The translations under genes and the position numbers were made by a program. From NCBI GenBank assembly GCA_958296075.1, contig CATQHW010000003.1, forward strand, positions 806,001 to 870,000: a DNA stretch of 64,000 nt. The letters run 5' to 3'. This document shows, piece after piece, positions 37,098 through 45,434 of the stretch. The stretch's first letter is position 1. Each line of letters opens with the position of its first letter. Source of the stretch: an uncultured Spirochaetia bacterium. GTDB taxonomy: Bacteria > Spirochaetota > Spirochaetia > SZUA-6 > Bin103. The notes below the pieces were generated by a model. The model did not search any database and was not told where the DNA came from. It saw nothing but the letters and a program-made list of their open reading frames with translations.

Positions 37098-38741
37098 ATG
37101 AACTGCAAGGAGCTTCAGACCGACCAGAAGCTGCGCGGGGGGTACTACACTCCCGGCGATCTTGCGGCGTTCATGGCCCGTTGGGTACGCGGAGTCAGTC
37201 CCGGCTCGATCCTGGAGCCGAGTTGTGGAGAAGGTGTCTTCTTCGACAAGGTCGCGGCGCACCTTGGCGATCCTGCCGTGACGGCGTTCGAGATCGATCG
37301 CCATGAAGCCATGAAGTCGATGCGGCGAGCGGCGGCGTCCGCTTTGACGCGGGTCGCCATTCGGAATGAGGACTTTCTTGGCTGGGCAGGTAATGCGCTG
37401 CGAGAACGGGGTTTTCGGTTCGACGCCGTACTGGGGAATCCGCCTTTCATCCGGTATCAATACCTCCCTGCGGTCTTTCAGCGGCGCGCCCAGCGGATTT
37501 TCGAAGAGTTGGGCTGCAAGTTCACCAAGCACACCAATGCGTGGGTGCCATTCGTCCTCGGCTCGTTTTCCTTACTGCGGCCGGGTGGCCGCTTGGCGAT
37601 GGTAGTGCCGGCCGAGATCATTCACGTGATGCACGCACGATCGTTGCGGATGTATCTCGCTTCGAACTGTCAGCGAGTCGTCATCGTCGACCCCGAAGAG
37701 CTGTGGTTCCCGGACACCCTCCAGGGCGCCGTCCTGCTTCTGGCGCAGAAGCGGCGTGGCGCATGGGACCATGCCGAAGGCATCGGCATATACTCCGTAC
37801 GCGGACGCGAATTCGTTGCAGGGAATCCGGAGGAAGTATTCAGCGCTCCAACCTGTATCGACGGGCCAACCATGCACGGCAAGTGGACGCGAGCACTGTT
37901 GCCCTCCCATCTGCGCACACTCCTCGACGGCATCATCGACAACCGGCGAGTACGACGCTTCGATGAGGTCGCGGAGGTCGATGTAGGGATCGTCACCGGA
38001 GCGAACAGTTTTTTCCTCGTTCCGGACGAGACGGTCCATGAATATGGCTTGGAACGGTGGGCGCATCCCATGTTCGGCCGCAGCGGGCATTGCCCAGGAG
38101 TGATATACGACGAGGATCAACACGTCACGAACGCGGCGCGGGGCAGTCCGACGAATTTCGTGTGGTTCCGGGATTCCAGCGTCGAAAACAGCGCCGGCGG
38201 CCGGGCGTACATACAGCGCGGCGAGCAGAGACGATATCACGTACGGTACAAGTGCCGCATCCGTGAGCCCTGGTATGCCGTACCGTCGGTCTACGCCACG
38301 GACGTGGGTATGCTGAAACGTGCGCACGATACGCCCCGTCTGATACTCAACGAAATGCGTGCCTATACGACAGATACGGCGTATCGTGTGCGAGTGAGAA
38401 ACGGCTCCGGGGGTCGACTGGTTTTCAATTTCATCAATGCACTTACAGCGCTGAGCGCCGAGTTGGAGGGTCGTCACTACGGAGGAGGTGTCCTTGAGCT
38501 GGTTCCCTCGGAGATCGAAAAGCTCCTGGTTCCGGTTCCGGAAGAGGTCGAAACCGACGTCCGGGACCTTGACAGGGTTGTCCGTGCGTTATCGGCGGAA
38601 TCGGTCCTGGAGCGGCAGTCACGGATCATTCTTGGCGCGATTGGAATACCGGTTTCCGCACAAGACGACCTGCTGGGCGGATGGAGGAAGCTGCGGGACC
38701 GACGGCAACGAACACCATCCCCGGCTGCCTCAGGAGCATGA
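37098..38741 (+). CDS. DNA adenine methyltransferase (Eco57I/TaqI-like N6-MTase), probable R-M
   Basis: 547 aa. AdoMet motif I ILEPSCGEGVFFD near residue 38, acidic motif in VTAFEID, and catalytic motif IV NPPFIRYQ at about 114-121, typical of N6-adenine enzymes. The C-terminal half contains a target-recognition-like region with the ending LVPVPEEVETDVRDLDR seen in type ISP/IIG-like methylases. No nuclease domain is fused. It is convergent with the PLD-nuclease gene (stops eight bases apart), so the two probably form one R-M system. A GGGAGAG ribosome site precedes the ATG, and an inverted repeat sits at 37065-37078. Confidence 0.88.
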   Translation: MNCKELQTDQKLRGGYYTPGDLAAFMARWVRGVSPGSILEPSCGEGVFFDKVAAHLGDPAVTAFEIDRHEAMKSMRRAAASALTRVAIRNEDFLGWAGNALRERGFRFDAVLGNPPFIRYQYLPAVFQRRAQRIFEELGCKFTKHTNAWVPFVLGSFSLLRPGGRLAMVVPAEIIHVMHARSLRMYLASNCQRVVIVDPEELWFPDTLQGAVLLLAQKRRGAWDHAEGIGIYSVRGREFVAGNPEEVFSAPTCIDGPTMHGKWTRALLPSHLRTLLDGIIDNRRVRRFDEVAEVDVGIVTGANSFFLVPDETVHEYGLERWAHPMFGRSGHCPGVIYDEDQHVTNAARGSPTNFVWFRDSSVENSAGGRAYIQRGEQRRYHVRYKCRIREPWYAVPSVYATDVGMLKRAHDTPRLILNEMRAYTTDTAYRVRVRNGSGGRLVFNFINALTALSAELEGRHYGGGVLELVPSEIEKLLVPVPEEVETDVRDLDRVVRALSAESVLERQSRIILGAIGIPVSAQDDLLGGWRKLRDRRQRTPSPAASGA

Positions 38742-38748
38742 CTCGGGA

Positions 38749-39882
38749 TCATTCAATCTCGAGGATAAACCGGGTTTCTGACTTGTACAGGTAGATCGTT
38801 CGCGCCAACAGGTCCGTACGGGCAACGAGCGGGCGCGCGTCTCCCCAGTGTAGCTGCGTCATGCTGTTCCGCTGTCTGTACGCTCGTGATTCGGTTCGCG
38901 TGTTGTGGGAGATGCGCAGTTCGAAGCGCCCGTAATCGACGCCGGCAATGATGACGTCGAATTGAGCGGCAGTCCGTTCGTAGTGGGGAATGCGGGGGTC
39001 GGGCTGCCAATCGAGGTCTCCGAACACCTCGTCGCGAAAGTAGTGTCGTTGATCGATGTCATCCATGGCGCCCTTGGTGAAGAGCATGGAGCCGGTCGGG
39101 TTGGTCGTCGCTCCGACAGGTATCGTAAGCGCGCGTCGAGTGAGCGGTCCGCTTTGCCAAACGAGTGCCGGTCGCATGGACGATGCAGCCGGAATAGACG
39201 CCAACGGTCGCGGGGCGGGAGGCCGCAGAGCGGGAAGAGGCACATAGGTCGTATTCAGCGGCATCACCCCTGGTGTGTCCACTTGATGATGTCGTGAGTG
39301 GCCCGCAGGGGTTGGAGTGACGGGCGCTTCCTCATCGACCACGCGCCCGGAGTCGAGGAGTCGTTGAATCGTGTGATCGTCCGTGATCGGAAAGACATGA
39401 TCGGGAAACCTCGGTATCATGCCGTAAAGGTTGTCTTCGAGATCGGTAACCATCATGGCGTTGTTTGCGTAACCTAGCGGCAACGTCAAACAGAAGCTGG
39501 CTTCTATGTTCGATGCCAATCCGCCGCCCGTGAGATTGGCGCTTCCGATTACGACGCGAGCCTCGTCGGTGTTTCTGGATGCGTAAATCTTTGGATGGAA
39601 CAGCGTCGATCGCGAGCCAGTGTCGACGGCGTAGATCGAACACTCGATCTGCAGGAGATCGGTGAGCCCTTGCGCAGAGGTGATTCCATTGCGTACGCCG
39701 ACAAAGACGGTGGTGTGTGGGGCGACCCGAGCTATCGCATGGCCGACGGCCGACAGACCACGCGCATTCAGGAAGGCGACGCCGATGGTGATTCGCTCAG
39801 GATTGGGGAGCGCGAGCACGCGCTTGACGGCCGTCTCATGATTGGCGGCAGTGATACCTTGAAGGAGTACGGCGGCAGGCAT
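38749..39882 (-). CDS. PLD-family restriction-endonuclease-like protein
   Basis: 377 aa from the ATG at 39882 (TGGAG ten bases upstream). A single phospholipase-D motif occurs as HPKIYASRN (HxK, residues 96-98) followed by IGSANLTGGGL with the downstream Asn/Ser. This layout matches metal-independent PLD restriction nucleases (BfiI, NgoFVII type) that work as dimers. The C-terminal half (LFTKGAMDD, VIIAGVDYGRFELRI, YLYKSETRF) is unfamiliar and may recognise DNA. The longer open frame upstream to 40281 is antisense to gdhA and rejected. Tail-to-tail pairing with the methyltransferase supports a type II R-M role. Confidence 0.75.
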   Translation of the reverse strand: MPAAVLLQGITAANHETAVKRVLALPNPERITIGVAFLNARGLSAVGHAIARVAPHTTVFVGVRNGITSAQGLTDLLQIECSIYAVDTGSRSTLFHPKIYASRNTDEARVVIGSANLTGGGLASNIEASFCLTLPLGYANNAMMVTDLEDNLYGMIPRFPDHVFPITDDHTIQRLLDSGRVVDEEAPVTPTPAGHSRHHQVDTPGVMPLNTTYVPLPALRPPAPRPLASIPAASSMRPALVWQSGPLTRRALTIPVGATTNPTGSMLFTKGAMDDIDQRHYFRDEVFGDLDWQPDPRIPHYERTAAQFDVIIAGVDYGRFELRISHNTRTESRAYRQRNSMTQLHWGDARPLVARTDLLARTIYLYKSETRFILEIE

Positions 39883-40042
39883 TTGCGGTCTCCAGGTAGT
39901 ATCGTGACAGATCAGTGGCGCGGCGGCGATGCGGTGATCGGCAGGCGATCGTGTACGAAGAGGCGCATGGATAGCCGTCCGTGGGCTATCGGCCGCCGCG
40001 GTCTTCTCTCGCATGGCGGGAACGGGGTAGGCTGACGGCGCG

Positions 40043-41476
40043 ATGAGCAGCCTGGACGCGCAGCCCGCCGTCGAGCCGAGTTTCAACGAAGGGCTTTCCA
40101 TGACCGTCGACCGGGCGTTGCGGCACCTCGACCTGCCGCCGGGACTGGCGGCGCAGATCAAGGCGTGCGACTCGGTGTTGCAACTGCACTTCCCGGTGTG
40201 GCTCGACGACGGCGTGTACCACATCTTCCGCGGCTGGCGGGCGACGCACAGCTCGCATCTGCTGCCGGCCAAGGGCGGCATCCGCTACGCCGTCTGCGTC
40301 GACCAGGATGAAGTGGAGGCGCTGGCGGCGCTGATGACCTACAAGTGCGCGCTGGTCGACGTCCCCTTCGGCGGTTCCAAGGGCGGCGTGCGGATAGAGC
40401 CGGGCGAGCACTCCGAGCGGGAGTTGGAGGCGATCACGCGCCGGTTCGCCCGCGAGCTGGTGGTGCGCGGCTACCTCAGTCCCGGCGGCAACGTACCGGC
40501 GCCTGACATGGGCACGGGCGCCCGCGAGATGGGCTGGATCGCCGACGTCTACCGGACCCTGCACCCGGAAGAGATCAACGCGCTGGCGTGCGTGACCGGC
40601 AAGCCGGTCACCTCCGGCGGCATCCCGGGCCGGATCGAGGCGACCGGACGCGGGGCGCAGTTCGCGGTGCGCGAGCTGTTCCGGCGCCCGGAGGACATGG
40701 CGCTGGCCGGCCTGGAGGGCGATCTGGCCGGCAAGCGGATCGTGGTCCAGGGGCTGGGCAACGTCGGCTTCCACCTGGCCAGGTACCTGTCCGAGGAAGA
40801 CGGCGCGCGGATCGTCGGCGTGATGACGCGCGAAGGCGTGGTCCTGGATGACCGCGGCATCGCGGTCGCCGAGCTACGCGACCATCTGGACCGCCACGGC
40901 GGCGTCGCCGGGTACCCGGGCGGCAGGACGGACGTCGATGCGGACGCGTTTCTGGCCACCCCGTGCGACCTGCTGATCCCGGCCGCGATCGAGGGCCAGA
41001 TACATCGCGGCAACGCCGCCTCCGTTCAGGCCAAGCTGGTGTTGGAGGCCGCCAACGGCCCGGTCACCTTCGGGGGAGACGAGATCCTGCGGCAGCGCGG
41101 CATACCGGTGCTGCCGGACCTGTACGTGAACGCGGGCGGCGTGACCGTCTCCTACTTCGAGTGGATCAAGAACCTGTCGCACATTCGCTTCGGCCGGCTG
41201 GACCGCCGCCTGGACGAGGGACGGGGCGAGCGCATCGTCCGCGCGCTGGAGCAGATGACCGGCCGTTCGACGGACGCGGCGCTGCGCGCCGAGCTGATGA
41301 CCGGCGCCGACGAGTTGGCGCTGGTGCGCTCGGGCCTGGACGACACCATGCGGCAGGCCTATGACGAGATCAGCGAGACGTTTCACGGAAACGACGCGAT
41401 CGACGACTACCGCACGGCCGCGTTCGTGGTAGCCCTGCGCAAGATCGCCAACACCTACCTCGACCTGGGCGTGTAG
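40043..41476 (+). CDS. gdhA: Glu/Leu/Phe/Val dehydrogenase family protein (NAD(P)-glutamate dehydrogenase)
   Basis: 477 aa. Substrate-domain lysines in LPAKGGIRY and VPFGGSKGGVR, GNVPAPDMGTG, and the Rossmann domain IVVQGLGNVGFHLARYL. It interconverts glutamate and 2-oxoglutarate + ammonia. It starts with an ATG at 40043 or, with MTVDRAL, near 40100. Length exceeds the usual ~420 because of a longer N-terminus. Its housekeeping role is unrelated to the surrounding defence genes. Confidence 0.92.
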   Translation: MSSLDAQPAVEPSFNEGLSMTVDRALRHLDLPPGLAAQIKACDSVLQLHFPVWLDDGVYHIFRGWRATHSSHLLPAKGGIRYAVCVDQDEVEALAALMTYKCALVDVPFGGSKGGVRIEPGEHSERELEAITRRFARELVVRGYLSPGGNVPAPDMGTGAREMGWIADVYRTLHPEEINALACVTGKPVTSGGIPGRIEATGRGAQFAVRELFRRPEDMALAGLEGDLAGKRIVVQGLGNVGFHLARYLSEEDGARIVGVMTREGVVLDDRGIAVAELRDHLDRHGGVAGYPGGRTDVDADAFLATPCDLLIPAAIEGQIHRGNAASVQAKLVLEAANGPVTFGGDEILRQRGIPVLPDLYVNAGGVTVSYFEWIKNLSHIRFGRLDRRLDEGRGERIVRALEQMTGRSTDAALRAELMTGADELALVRSGLDDTMRQAYDEISETFHGNDAIDDYRTAAFVVALRKIANTYLDLGV

Positions 41477-41500
41477 GCGCTCGCGCGCCTGCGGTTGACT

Positions 41501-41515
41501 TTAGTCATGGACTAA
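41501..41515. promoter_or_regulatory. Operator-like palindrome upstream of antitoxin hybrid gene
   Basis: TTAGTC-ATG-GACTAA is a perfect six-base inverted repeat with a three-base spacer, 17 bases before the start. A TTGACT at 41495-41500 directly precedes it and could be a -35 element. Phd/YefM antitoxins bind such palindromes to repress their own operons, so autoregulation is the likely purpose. Confidence 0.55.
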
Positions 41516-41531
41516 GTCGTAGCTTGGCTCT

Positions 41532-41807
41532 ATGAAAACAGCGAGCGTCCATCAGACGAAGACCCACCTCTCCCGGATGTTGAAGGAAGTGCAGGCGGGC
41601 GAGACCATCATCATACTCAACGGCACGAAACCGGTAGCAAGGCTGACCGCCATCAAGCGTGCTGACATCTATCGCGCATCCGAATTGCCTGCGCATCACC
41701 GCGACCCGTTCGACCGCCTTCTGGTCGCAGCCGCCCTCGGCGCTACTGCCACTATCGTGACACCGGACGAAACGATCCACAAATATCCCGTGAGTTACCG
41801 CTGGTAA
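41532..41807 (+). CDS. Phd/YefM antitoxin N-terminus fused to a PIN toxin C-terminus (collapsed TA module)
   Basis: 91 aa. Residues 1-41 are a Phd/YefM DNA-binding N-terminus (TASVHQTKTHLSRMLKEVQA, AGETIIILNGTKPVARL). Residues 51-91 instead match the end of VapC-type PIN toxins (ELPAHHRDPFDRLLVAAAL, then TIVTPDE and a final HKYPV). The antitoxin toxin-binding tail and the first ~80 residues of PIN, with its first catalytic Asp, are missing. An in-frame deletion across an antitoxin-toxin pair explains this. The operator-like palindrome remains, so the hybrid may still be a DNA-binding protein. Confidence 0.7.
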   Translation: MKTASVHQTKTHLSRMLKEVQAGETIIILNGTKPVARLTAIKRADIYRASELPAHHRDPFDRLLVAAALGATATIVTPDETIHKYPVSYRW

Positions 41808-41913
41808 ATAAGGGGTAACGACCGACCGTAGTCATGGGCTGGCCCGTGACAATCAAGGTGAGAGTGCGCGAGTAGGGGCGGCCGTCTCCGACAGAGGCGC
41901 GCGGCTCGACTGC

Positions 41914-42810
41914 TTACAGGAAGCCGCGCAGGCCGGCGAGCGTCTCGCGGGTGGATTCCAGGCCGGCGTCGCCGGGCTTGCGCCAATGGGTCTCCACGCT
42001 GACGACGCCGGCATAACCGTCGCGGCGAAGGGCGGCGAGCTGGCCGGCGTAGTCCACTGAGCCGCTGCCGATCGGTGCCCAGCTCGTCAGGCCGGCGGCG
42101 TCATCCACGACTTGAGCGTCCTTCACGTGCACGTGGATCAGGTACGGCAGCACCGCCCGGTAACCGTCCGGGTAGGGCACGCCGCCGGAGACGAAGTCGT
42201 TGCCTGGGTCCCAGATGGCGCGCAGGCGCGGGTGGTCGACCGCCGCCAGGATGCGGGCGGCGTTGTGCCCGGAGTTGCCCCAGCAGGAGCGCACGTTCTC
42301 CAGCCCGAGCGTGATCCCGTACTCGGCGGCGATCGCCGTGGCGGCGCGCAGCCCGGCGACGATCCTGGGCAGCAGGGCGTCGGGGATGGCGCCGCCGCGC
42401 GCCTCGCGCGGGGAAGGGTTGCCGGCGCCGGTCAGGTAGCCGCGCCGGAACGAGAAGACGCGCACGATGCCGGCGCCCAGCTCGCGCGCCGCCTGACAGC
42501 TCCGCCGGACCTGCTCCAGGTGCTCGACGACCGCCGGGTGGCGGGTCACCTCCGCGGCGGGCACGTCGTCCAACTCGATCCCCTTGAACGAGGGCGGATC
42601 CACGGCGACGACGCGCAGCCCCTCGCCGGCGATCATCCGCCCGAGGGCCGCGACCTCGGCGTCCGACAGCTCGTGAACCCCACGCCCGCCGACCCGGTTG
42701 AGCTCGACGTGGCTGAAGCCCATCTCCCGCGCCGCTGGCAAAGCAACCGCCGGGTCTTCCGCGATCTCGTCCGTAACGACGCCGAGGGAGAACTTCACTT
42801 CCGGTTTCAT
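41914..42810 (-). CDS. Sugar phosphate isomerase/epimerase (xylose-isomerase-like TIM barrel)
   Basis: 298 aa from the ATG at 42810. Metal ligands fall where expected: Glu in LGLENVRSCWG, Asp in WDPGNDF, His in IHVHVKDAQ, and Glu in VSVETHW. Such enzymes epimerise or isomerise ketoses, inositols or similar. The upstream sequence beyond 42870 is the truncated end of the Rpn array, so the native upstream region was replaced by a recombination junction ~65 bases before the start. Confidence 0.92.
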   Translation of the reverse strand: MKPEVKFSLGVVTDEIAEDPAVALPAAREMGFSHVELNRVGGRGVHELSDAEVAALGRMIAGEGLRVVAVDPPSFKGIELDDVPAAEVTRHPAVVEHLEQVRRSCQAARELGAGIVRVFSFRRGYLTGAGNPSPREARGGAIPDALLPRIVAGLRAATAIAAEYGITLGLENVRSCWGNSGHNAARILAAVDHPRLRAIWDPGNDFVSGGVPYPDGYRAVLPYLIHVHVKDAQVVDDAAGLTSWAPIGSGSVDYAGQLAALRRDGYAGVVSVETHWRKPGDAGLESTRETLAGLRGFL

Positions 42811-42874
42811 ATCGTGACCTGCGCCGCCGAGCATGTTCCAATCCCCTGCCCGGCGCAAGTCCTGTTGCCGTCAT

Positions 42875-43344
42875 GCATCGCGCAACTGGCGCTGATGGCG
42901 GCGTACCGGGCGAGTTGGCCGGTGATGCAGCGGTTGGTGCCGCTGCTGGCGGAGTTGGTGCAGGTCGGGGGAATCGACGAGCTGGAGCCGGTCGTAGTGT
43001 ACTTGGCAGCCACGACGAAGGAGCCGGAACGCTGGAACAGATTCGCGGACGCGGTACGGCGAGAGGTACCGGGAGGTGGAGACCTGATGAACAAGACGAC
43101 GCAGGAGATGCTTGAGATCTACGGCGAGATGAAAGAGCAGGAGGCTCGTCAGGAGGGCCGTCAGGAAGGCCGTCAGGAAGGCCGTCAGGAAGGTGTACTG
43201 ACCACTCAGGTGCGAACCATCGAGGGATTTCTGGGCCAAGAGGTCCCGTGGTCCACGATAGAAGCGGCCACCGGAATCGACGAGGTCGCATTTGGGCGGC
43301 TCAAGCAGCAACTGGAGGTCGCCACCAGCGGCAAGAGCCAGTAG
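42875..43344 (+). pseudogene. Rpn-family nuclease, C-terminal half only (copy A)
   Basis: The region matches the last ~155 residues of the full-length copies downstream (IAQLALMAAYRASWPVMQRL to TSGKSQ). It lacks the whole PD-(D/E)XK core because homology begins abruptly at 42875. It has no start of its own; the apparent upstream reading frame is antisense to the isomerase. It carries four RQEG repeats near the end. It marks the left edge of the tandem array. Confidence 0.88.
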
Positions 43345-43379
43345 CCTCACAATTCTGACGCAGTAGGTCCGGGTCGGTC

Positions 43380-43412
43380 AGCGCTATACAGTTGCATCGC
43401 TTGTATAGTGCT
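43380..43412. promoter_or_regulatory. Antitoxin operator/promoter, copy 1
   Basis: AGCGCTATACA and TGTATAGTGCT form eleven-base inverted arms (one mismatch) around an 11-base spacer. The right arm contains a -10 hexamer TATAGT (43404-43409), 18 bases before the antitoxin start. RHH antitoxins normally repress their own promoter through such sites. Confidence 0.6.
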
Positions 43413-43427
43413 GTCTGAGAAGGCTCA

Positions 43428-43673
43428 ATGGGATCCATGTCCGTACAGATCACGATCAGAGGTGTCCCCGAAGAGGTGCGCGACAAGCTGGCGGCGAGCG
43501 CGGCGCTGCAGCGCAAGTCCATGCAGGAGTTTCTCCGGTACGAGTTGGAGCGACTCGCGGCCCGACCGTCATTCGAAACGTGGCTCAAGGAGGTTCGCGA
43601 CCGTAAGGAAGCCGCGCGAACCAACGTTCCGGCGTCCAGCATCCTGCGCGCTCGGGACGCGGATCGGAGATGA
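43428..43673 (+). CDS. FitA/VapB-like ribbon-helix-helix antitoxin (copy 1)
   Basis: 81 aa with an N-terminal FitA-type RHH domain: VQITIRGVPEEVRDKLAASA, then RKSMQEFLRYELERLAA. A C-terminal basic tail (TWLKEVRDRKEAARTNVPAS) normally wraps the PIN toxin. GAGAAGG lies four bases before the first ATG; an ATG at 43437 is an alternative. It overlaps the toxin start by four bases, as in intact vapBC/fitAB modules, but the toxin is destroyed. An orphan antitoxin could still regulate or cross-neutralise related toxins. Confidence 0.85.
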   Translation: MGSMSVQITIRGVPEEVRDKLAASAALQRKSMQEFLRYELERLAARPSFETWLKEVRDRKEAARTNVPASSILRARDADRR

Positions 43674-43724
43674 CCGTCGTCGTGGATTCGTCCGTGATTG
43701 CCGAATCCCTGGTCGACGCCAGGA
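43670..43724 (+). pseudogene. VapC/FitB PIN toxin stub (copy 1)
   Basis: Only the first strand of a PIN domain survives: TVVVDSSVIAESLVD, with the first catalytic Asp. The sequence then runs into DNA unrelated to PIN domains. The rest of the frame to 43912 is antisense to a transposase relic. The ATG overlaps the antitoxin stop (ATGA). The other PIN acidic residues are lost, so no toxin activity is expected. Confidence 0.7.
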
Positions 43725-43769
43725 GTAACTGCTTCGTTAGCCATCCTGCCGCCTTGAACAGTTGGGGCT

Positions 43770-43916
43770 TCAGGAATTCGTGTGGACGAGGTAGTCACGG
43801 GCAACACGTGCGGGGTAGAGGTCAAGGCCGCCGAGGTGAAAGTAGATGGCGTTGCGGAACCTCTCGCGGTTGCGGAAGCCGCGCGCGACGTACTTCAGCT
43901 TCTGCACGTTAGCAAC
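43770..43916 (-). pseudogene. Transposase C-terminal relic (copy 1)
   Basis: The minus strand encodes ~48 residues with VARGFRNRERFRNAIYFHLG then GLDLYP, the characteristic end of an IS transposase (I think ISL3-like, not certain). No start, upstream domains or terminal inverted repeats are visible. It begins right where VapC breaks off, so an insertion sequence probably disrupted the toxin and then decayed. Confidence 0.7.
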
Positions 43917-44004
43917 GCAGCTTGGTGCGATGCAAGGCTCCCCAGTGCGAGAGGCGGGAACGTTGACATGATTCGCGTAAGCCAATACCGTGGGCCGCCG
44001 AGTC

Positions 44005-45009
44005 ATGGCCGGCGAGCTCTCCAAGCCCCACGATCACCTGTTCCGCTCCGTGTTCCGCGAGGAGTCCGAGGCGGCCGGCCTGCTGCGCGCCCACCTGCCG
44101 GAGGCGGTCACCAGCGAATTGCGGTGGTCGAGCCTGCAGCGCCAGGACGCCAGCTTCATCGACGACCGGCTGCGCGCCAGCGAATCGGACCTGCTGTACG
44201 CGGTCCAGCGCAAGGCCGATAACGCACCGGCATGGCTGTACGTGCTGCTGGAACACCAATCGACGCCGGACCCCTGGTTGCGGCTGCGGCTGCTGAAGTA
44301 CAGTATCAGAATCTGGGAACGGGATCGGAAGCAGCACCCCAACGAGGAGCACCTGCGCCCGATAGTGCCGCTGGTGTTGTATCAGGGCAGACACGGCTGG
44401 GGTCCGGCGCGCGAGTTCTCCGAGCTGTTTGCCGCCGCCGTGCGCAGTTGGCCGGGAGTGCCGCGCTATGCGCATCTGTTGCTCGACCAGACGAAGGTGG
44501 AGCCGGACGAGTTGCGCGGTGAGTTGCGCGGGCGCATCGCGCAACTGGCGCTGATGGCGGCGTACCGGGCGAGTTGGCCGGTGATGCAGCGGTTGGTGCC
44601 GCTGCTGGCGGAGTTGGTGCAGGTCGGAGGAATCGACGAACTGCGGCAGGTCGTAGTGTACTTGGCGGCCACGACGAAGGAACCGGAGCGCTGGAGCAGA
44701 TTCGCGGACGCGGTACGGCGAGAGGTACCGGGAGGTGGAGAACTGATGACCAAGACGCAGGAGATGCTTGAGGTCTACGGCGAGGTGATCAAGCAAGAGG
44801 TCCAGCAGGAGGCTGAGCAGAAGGCCCAGCAGGAGGCTGAGCAGAAGGTCCAGCAGAAGGTACTGACCACTCAGGTGCGAACCATCGAGGGATTTCTGGG
44901 CCAAGAGGTCCCGTGGTCCACGATAGAAGCGGCCACCGGAATCGACGAGGTCGCATTTGGGCGGCTCAAGCAGCAACTGGAGGTCGCCACCAGCGGCAAG
45001 AGCCAGTAG
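44005..45009 (+). CDS. Rpn-family recombination-promoting nuclease / putative transposase (copy B)
   Basis: 334 aa from the ATG at 44005 (a GTG at 43990 would add five). The Rpn (PF04754-type) core begins KPHDHLFRSVFREE. Its PD-(D/E)XK acid residues are the Asp in ESDLLYAVQ and the Glu in LYVLLEHQSTPDP. A helical region follows. Near residues 260-290 is a Gln/Lys/Glu-rich coiled coil (KQEVQQEAEQKAQQE). A C-terminal conserved module follows (VPWSTIEAATGIDEVAFGRL). E. coli Rpn proteins nick DNA and promote RecA-independent recombination. Copy B differs from A and C only in its coiled-coil stretch. Confidence 0.88.
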   Translation: MAGELSKPHDHLFRSVFREESEAAGLLRAHLPEAVTSELRWSSLQRQDASFIDDRLRASESDLLYAVQRKADNAPAWLYVLLEHQSTPDPWLRLRLLKYSIRIWERDRKQHPNEEHLRPIVPLVLYQGRHGWGPAREFSELFAAAVRSWPGVPRYAHLLLDQTKVEPDELRGELRGRIAQLALMAAYRASWPVMQRLVPLLAELVQVGGIDELRQVVVYLAATTKEPERWSRFADAVRREVPGGGELMTKTQEMLEVYGEVIKQEVQQEAEQKAQQEAEQKVQQKVLTTQVRTIEGFLGQEVPWSTIEAATGIDEVAFGRLKQQLEVATSGKSQ

Positions 45010-45044
45010 CCTCACAATTCTGACGCAGTAGGTCCGGGTCGGTC

Positions 45045-45077
45045 AGCGCCATACAGTTGCATCGCTTGCATAGTGCT
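45045..45077. promoter_or_regulatory. Antitoxin operator/promoter, copy 2, mutated
   Basis: Same site as copy 1, but T to C changes in each arm give AGCGCCATACA and TGCATAGTGCT. The second change turns the -10 first base from T to C (CATAGT at 45069-45074), so both repressor binding and promoter strength should be reduced. Confidence 0.55.
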
Positions 45078-45092
45078 GTCTGAGAAGGCTCA

Positions 45093-45338
45093 ATGGGATC
45101 CATGTCCGTACAGATCACGATCAGAGGTGTCCCCGAAGAGGTGCGCGACAAGCTGGCGGCGAGCGCGGCGCTGCAGCGCAAGTCCATGCAGGAGTTTCTC
45201 CGGTACGAGTTGGAGCGACTCGCGGCCCGACCGTCATTCGAAACGTGGCTCAAGGAGGTTCGCGACCGTAAGGAAGCCGCGCGAACCAACGTTCCGGCGT
45301 CCAGCATCCTGCGCGCTCGGGACGCGGATCGGAGATGA
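45093..45338 (+). CDS. FitA/VapB-like ribbon-helix-helix antitoxin (copy 2)
   Basis: The translated protein is identical to the copy at 43428. It belongs to the second repeat unit. Its toxin stub is equally truncated and its operator is altered, so expression may differ. Two identical orphan antitoxins 1665 bases apart show that the duplication is young. Confidence 0.85.
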   Translation: MGSMSVQITIRGVPEEVRDKLAASAALQRKSMQEFLRYELERLAARPSFETWLKEVRDRKEAARTNVPASSILRARDADRR

Positions 45339-45389
45339 CCGTCGTCGTGGATTCGTCCGTGATTGCCGAATCCCTGGTCGACGCCAGGA
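45335..45389 (+). pseudogene. VapC/FitB PIN toxin stub (copy 2)
   Basis: Same stub as in repeat unit 1, with the same break point, so the toxin was lost before the segment was duplicated. Confidence 0.7.
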
Positions 45390-45434
45390 GTAACTGCTTC
45401 GTTAGCCATCCTGCCGCCTTGAACAGTTGGGGCT

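Larger units (their letters stand above)
42875..44533 (+). repeat. Tandem repeat unit 1 (about 1.66 kb)
   Basis: The segment from mid-Rpn copy A to mid-Rpn copy B recurs almost base for base at 44534-46198: antitoxin gene, VapC stub, transposase relic and the first half of an Rpn gene. The offset is 1665 bases from the first antitoxin start to the second. Confidence 0.9.
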
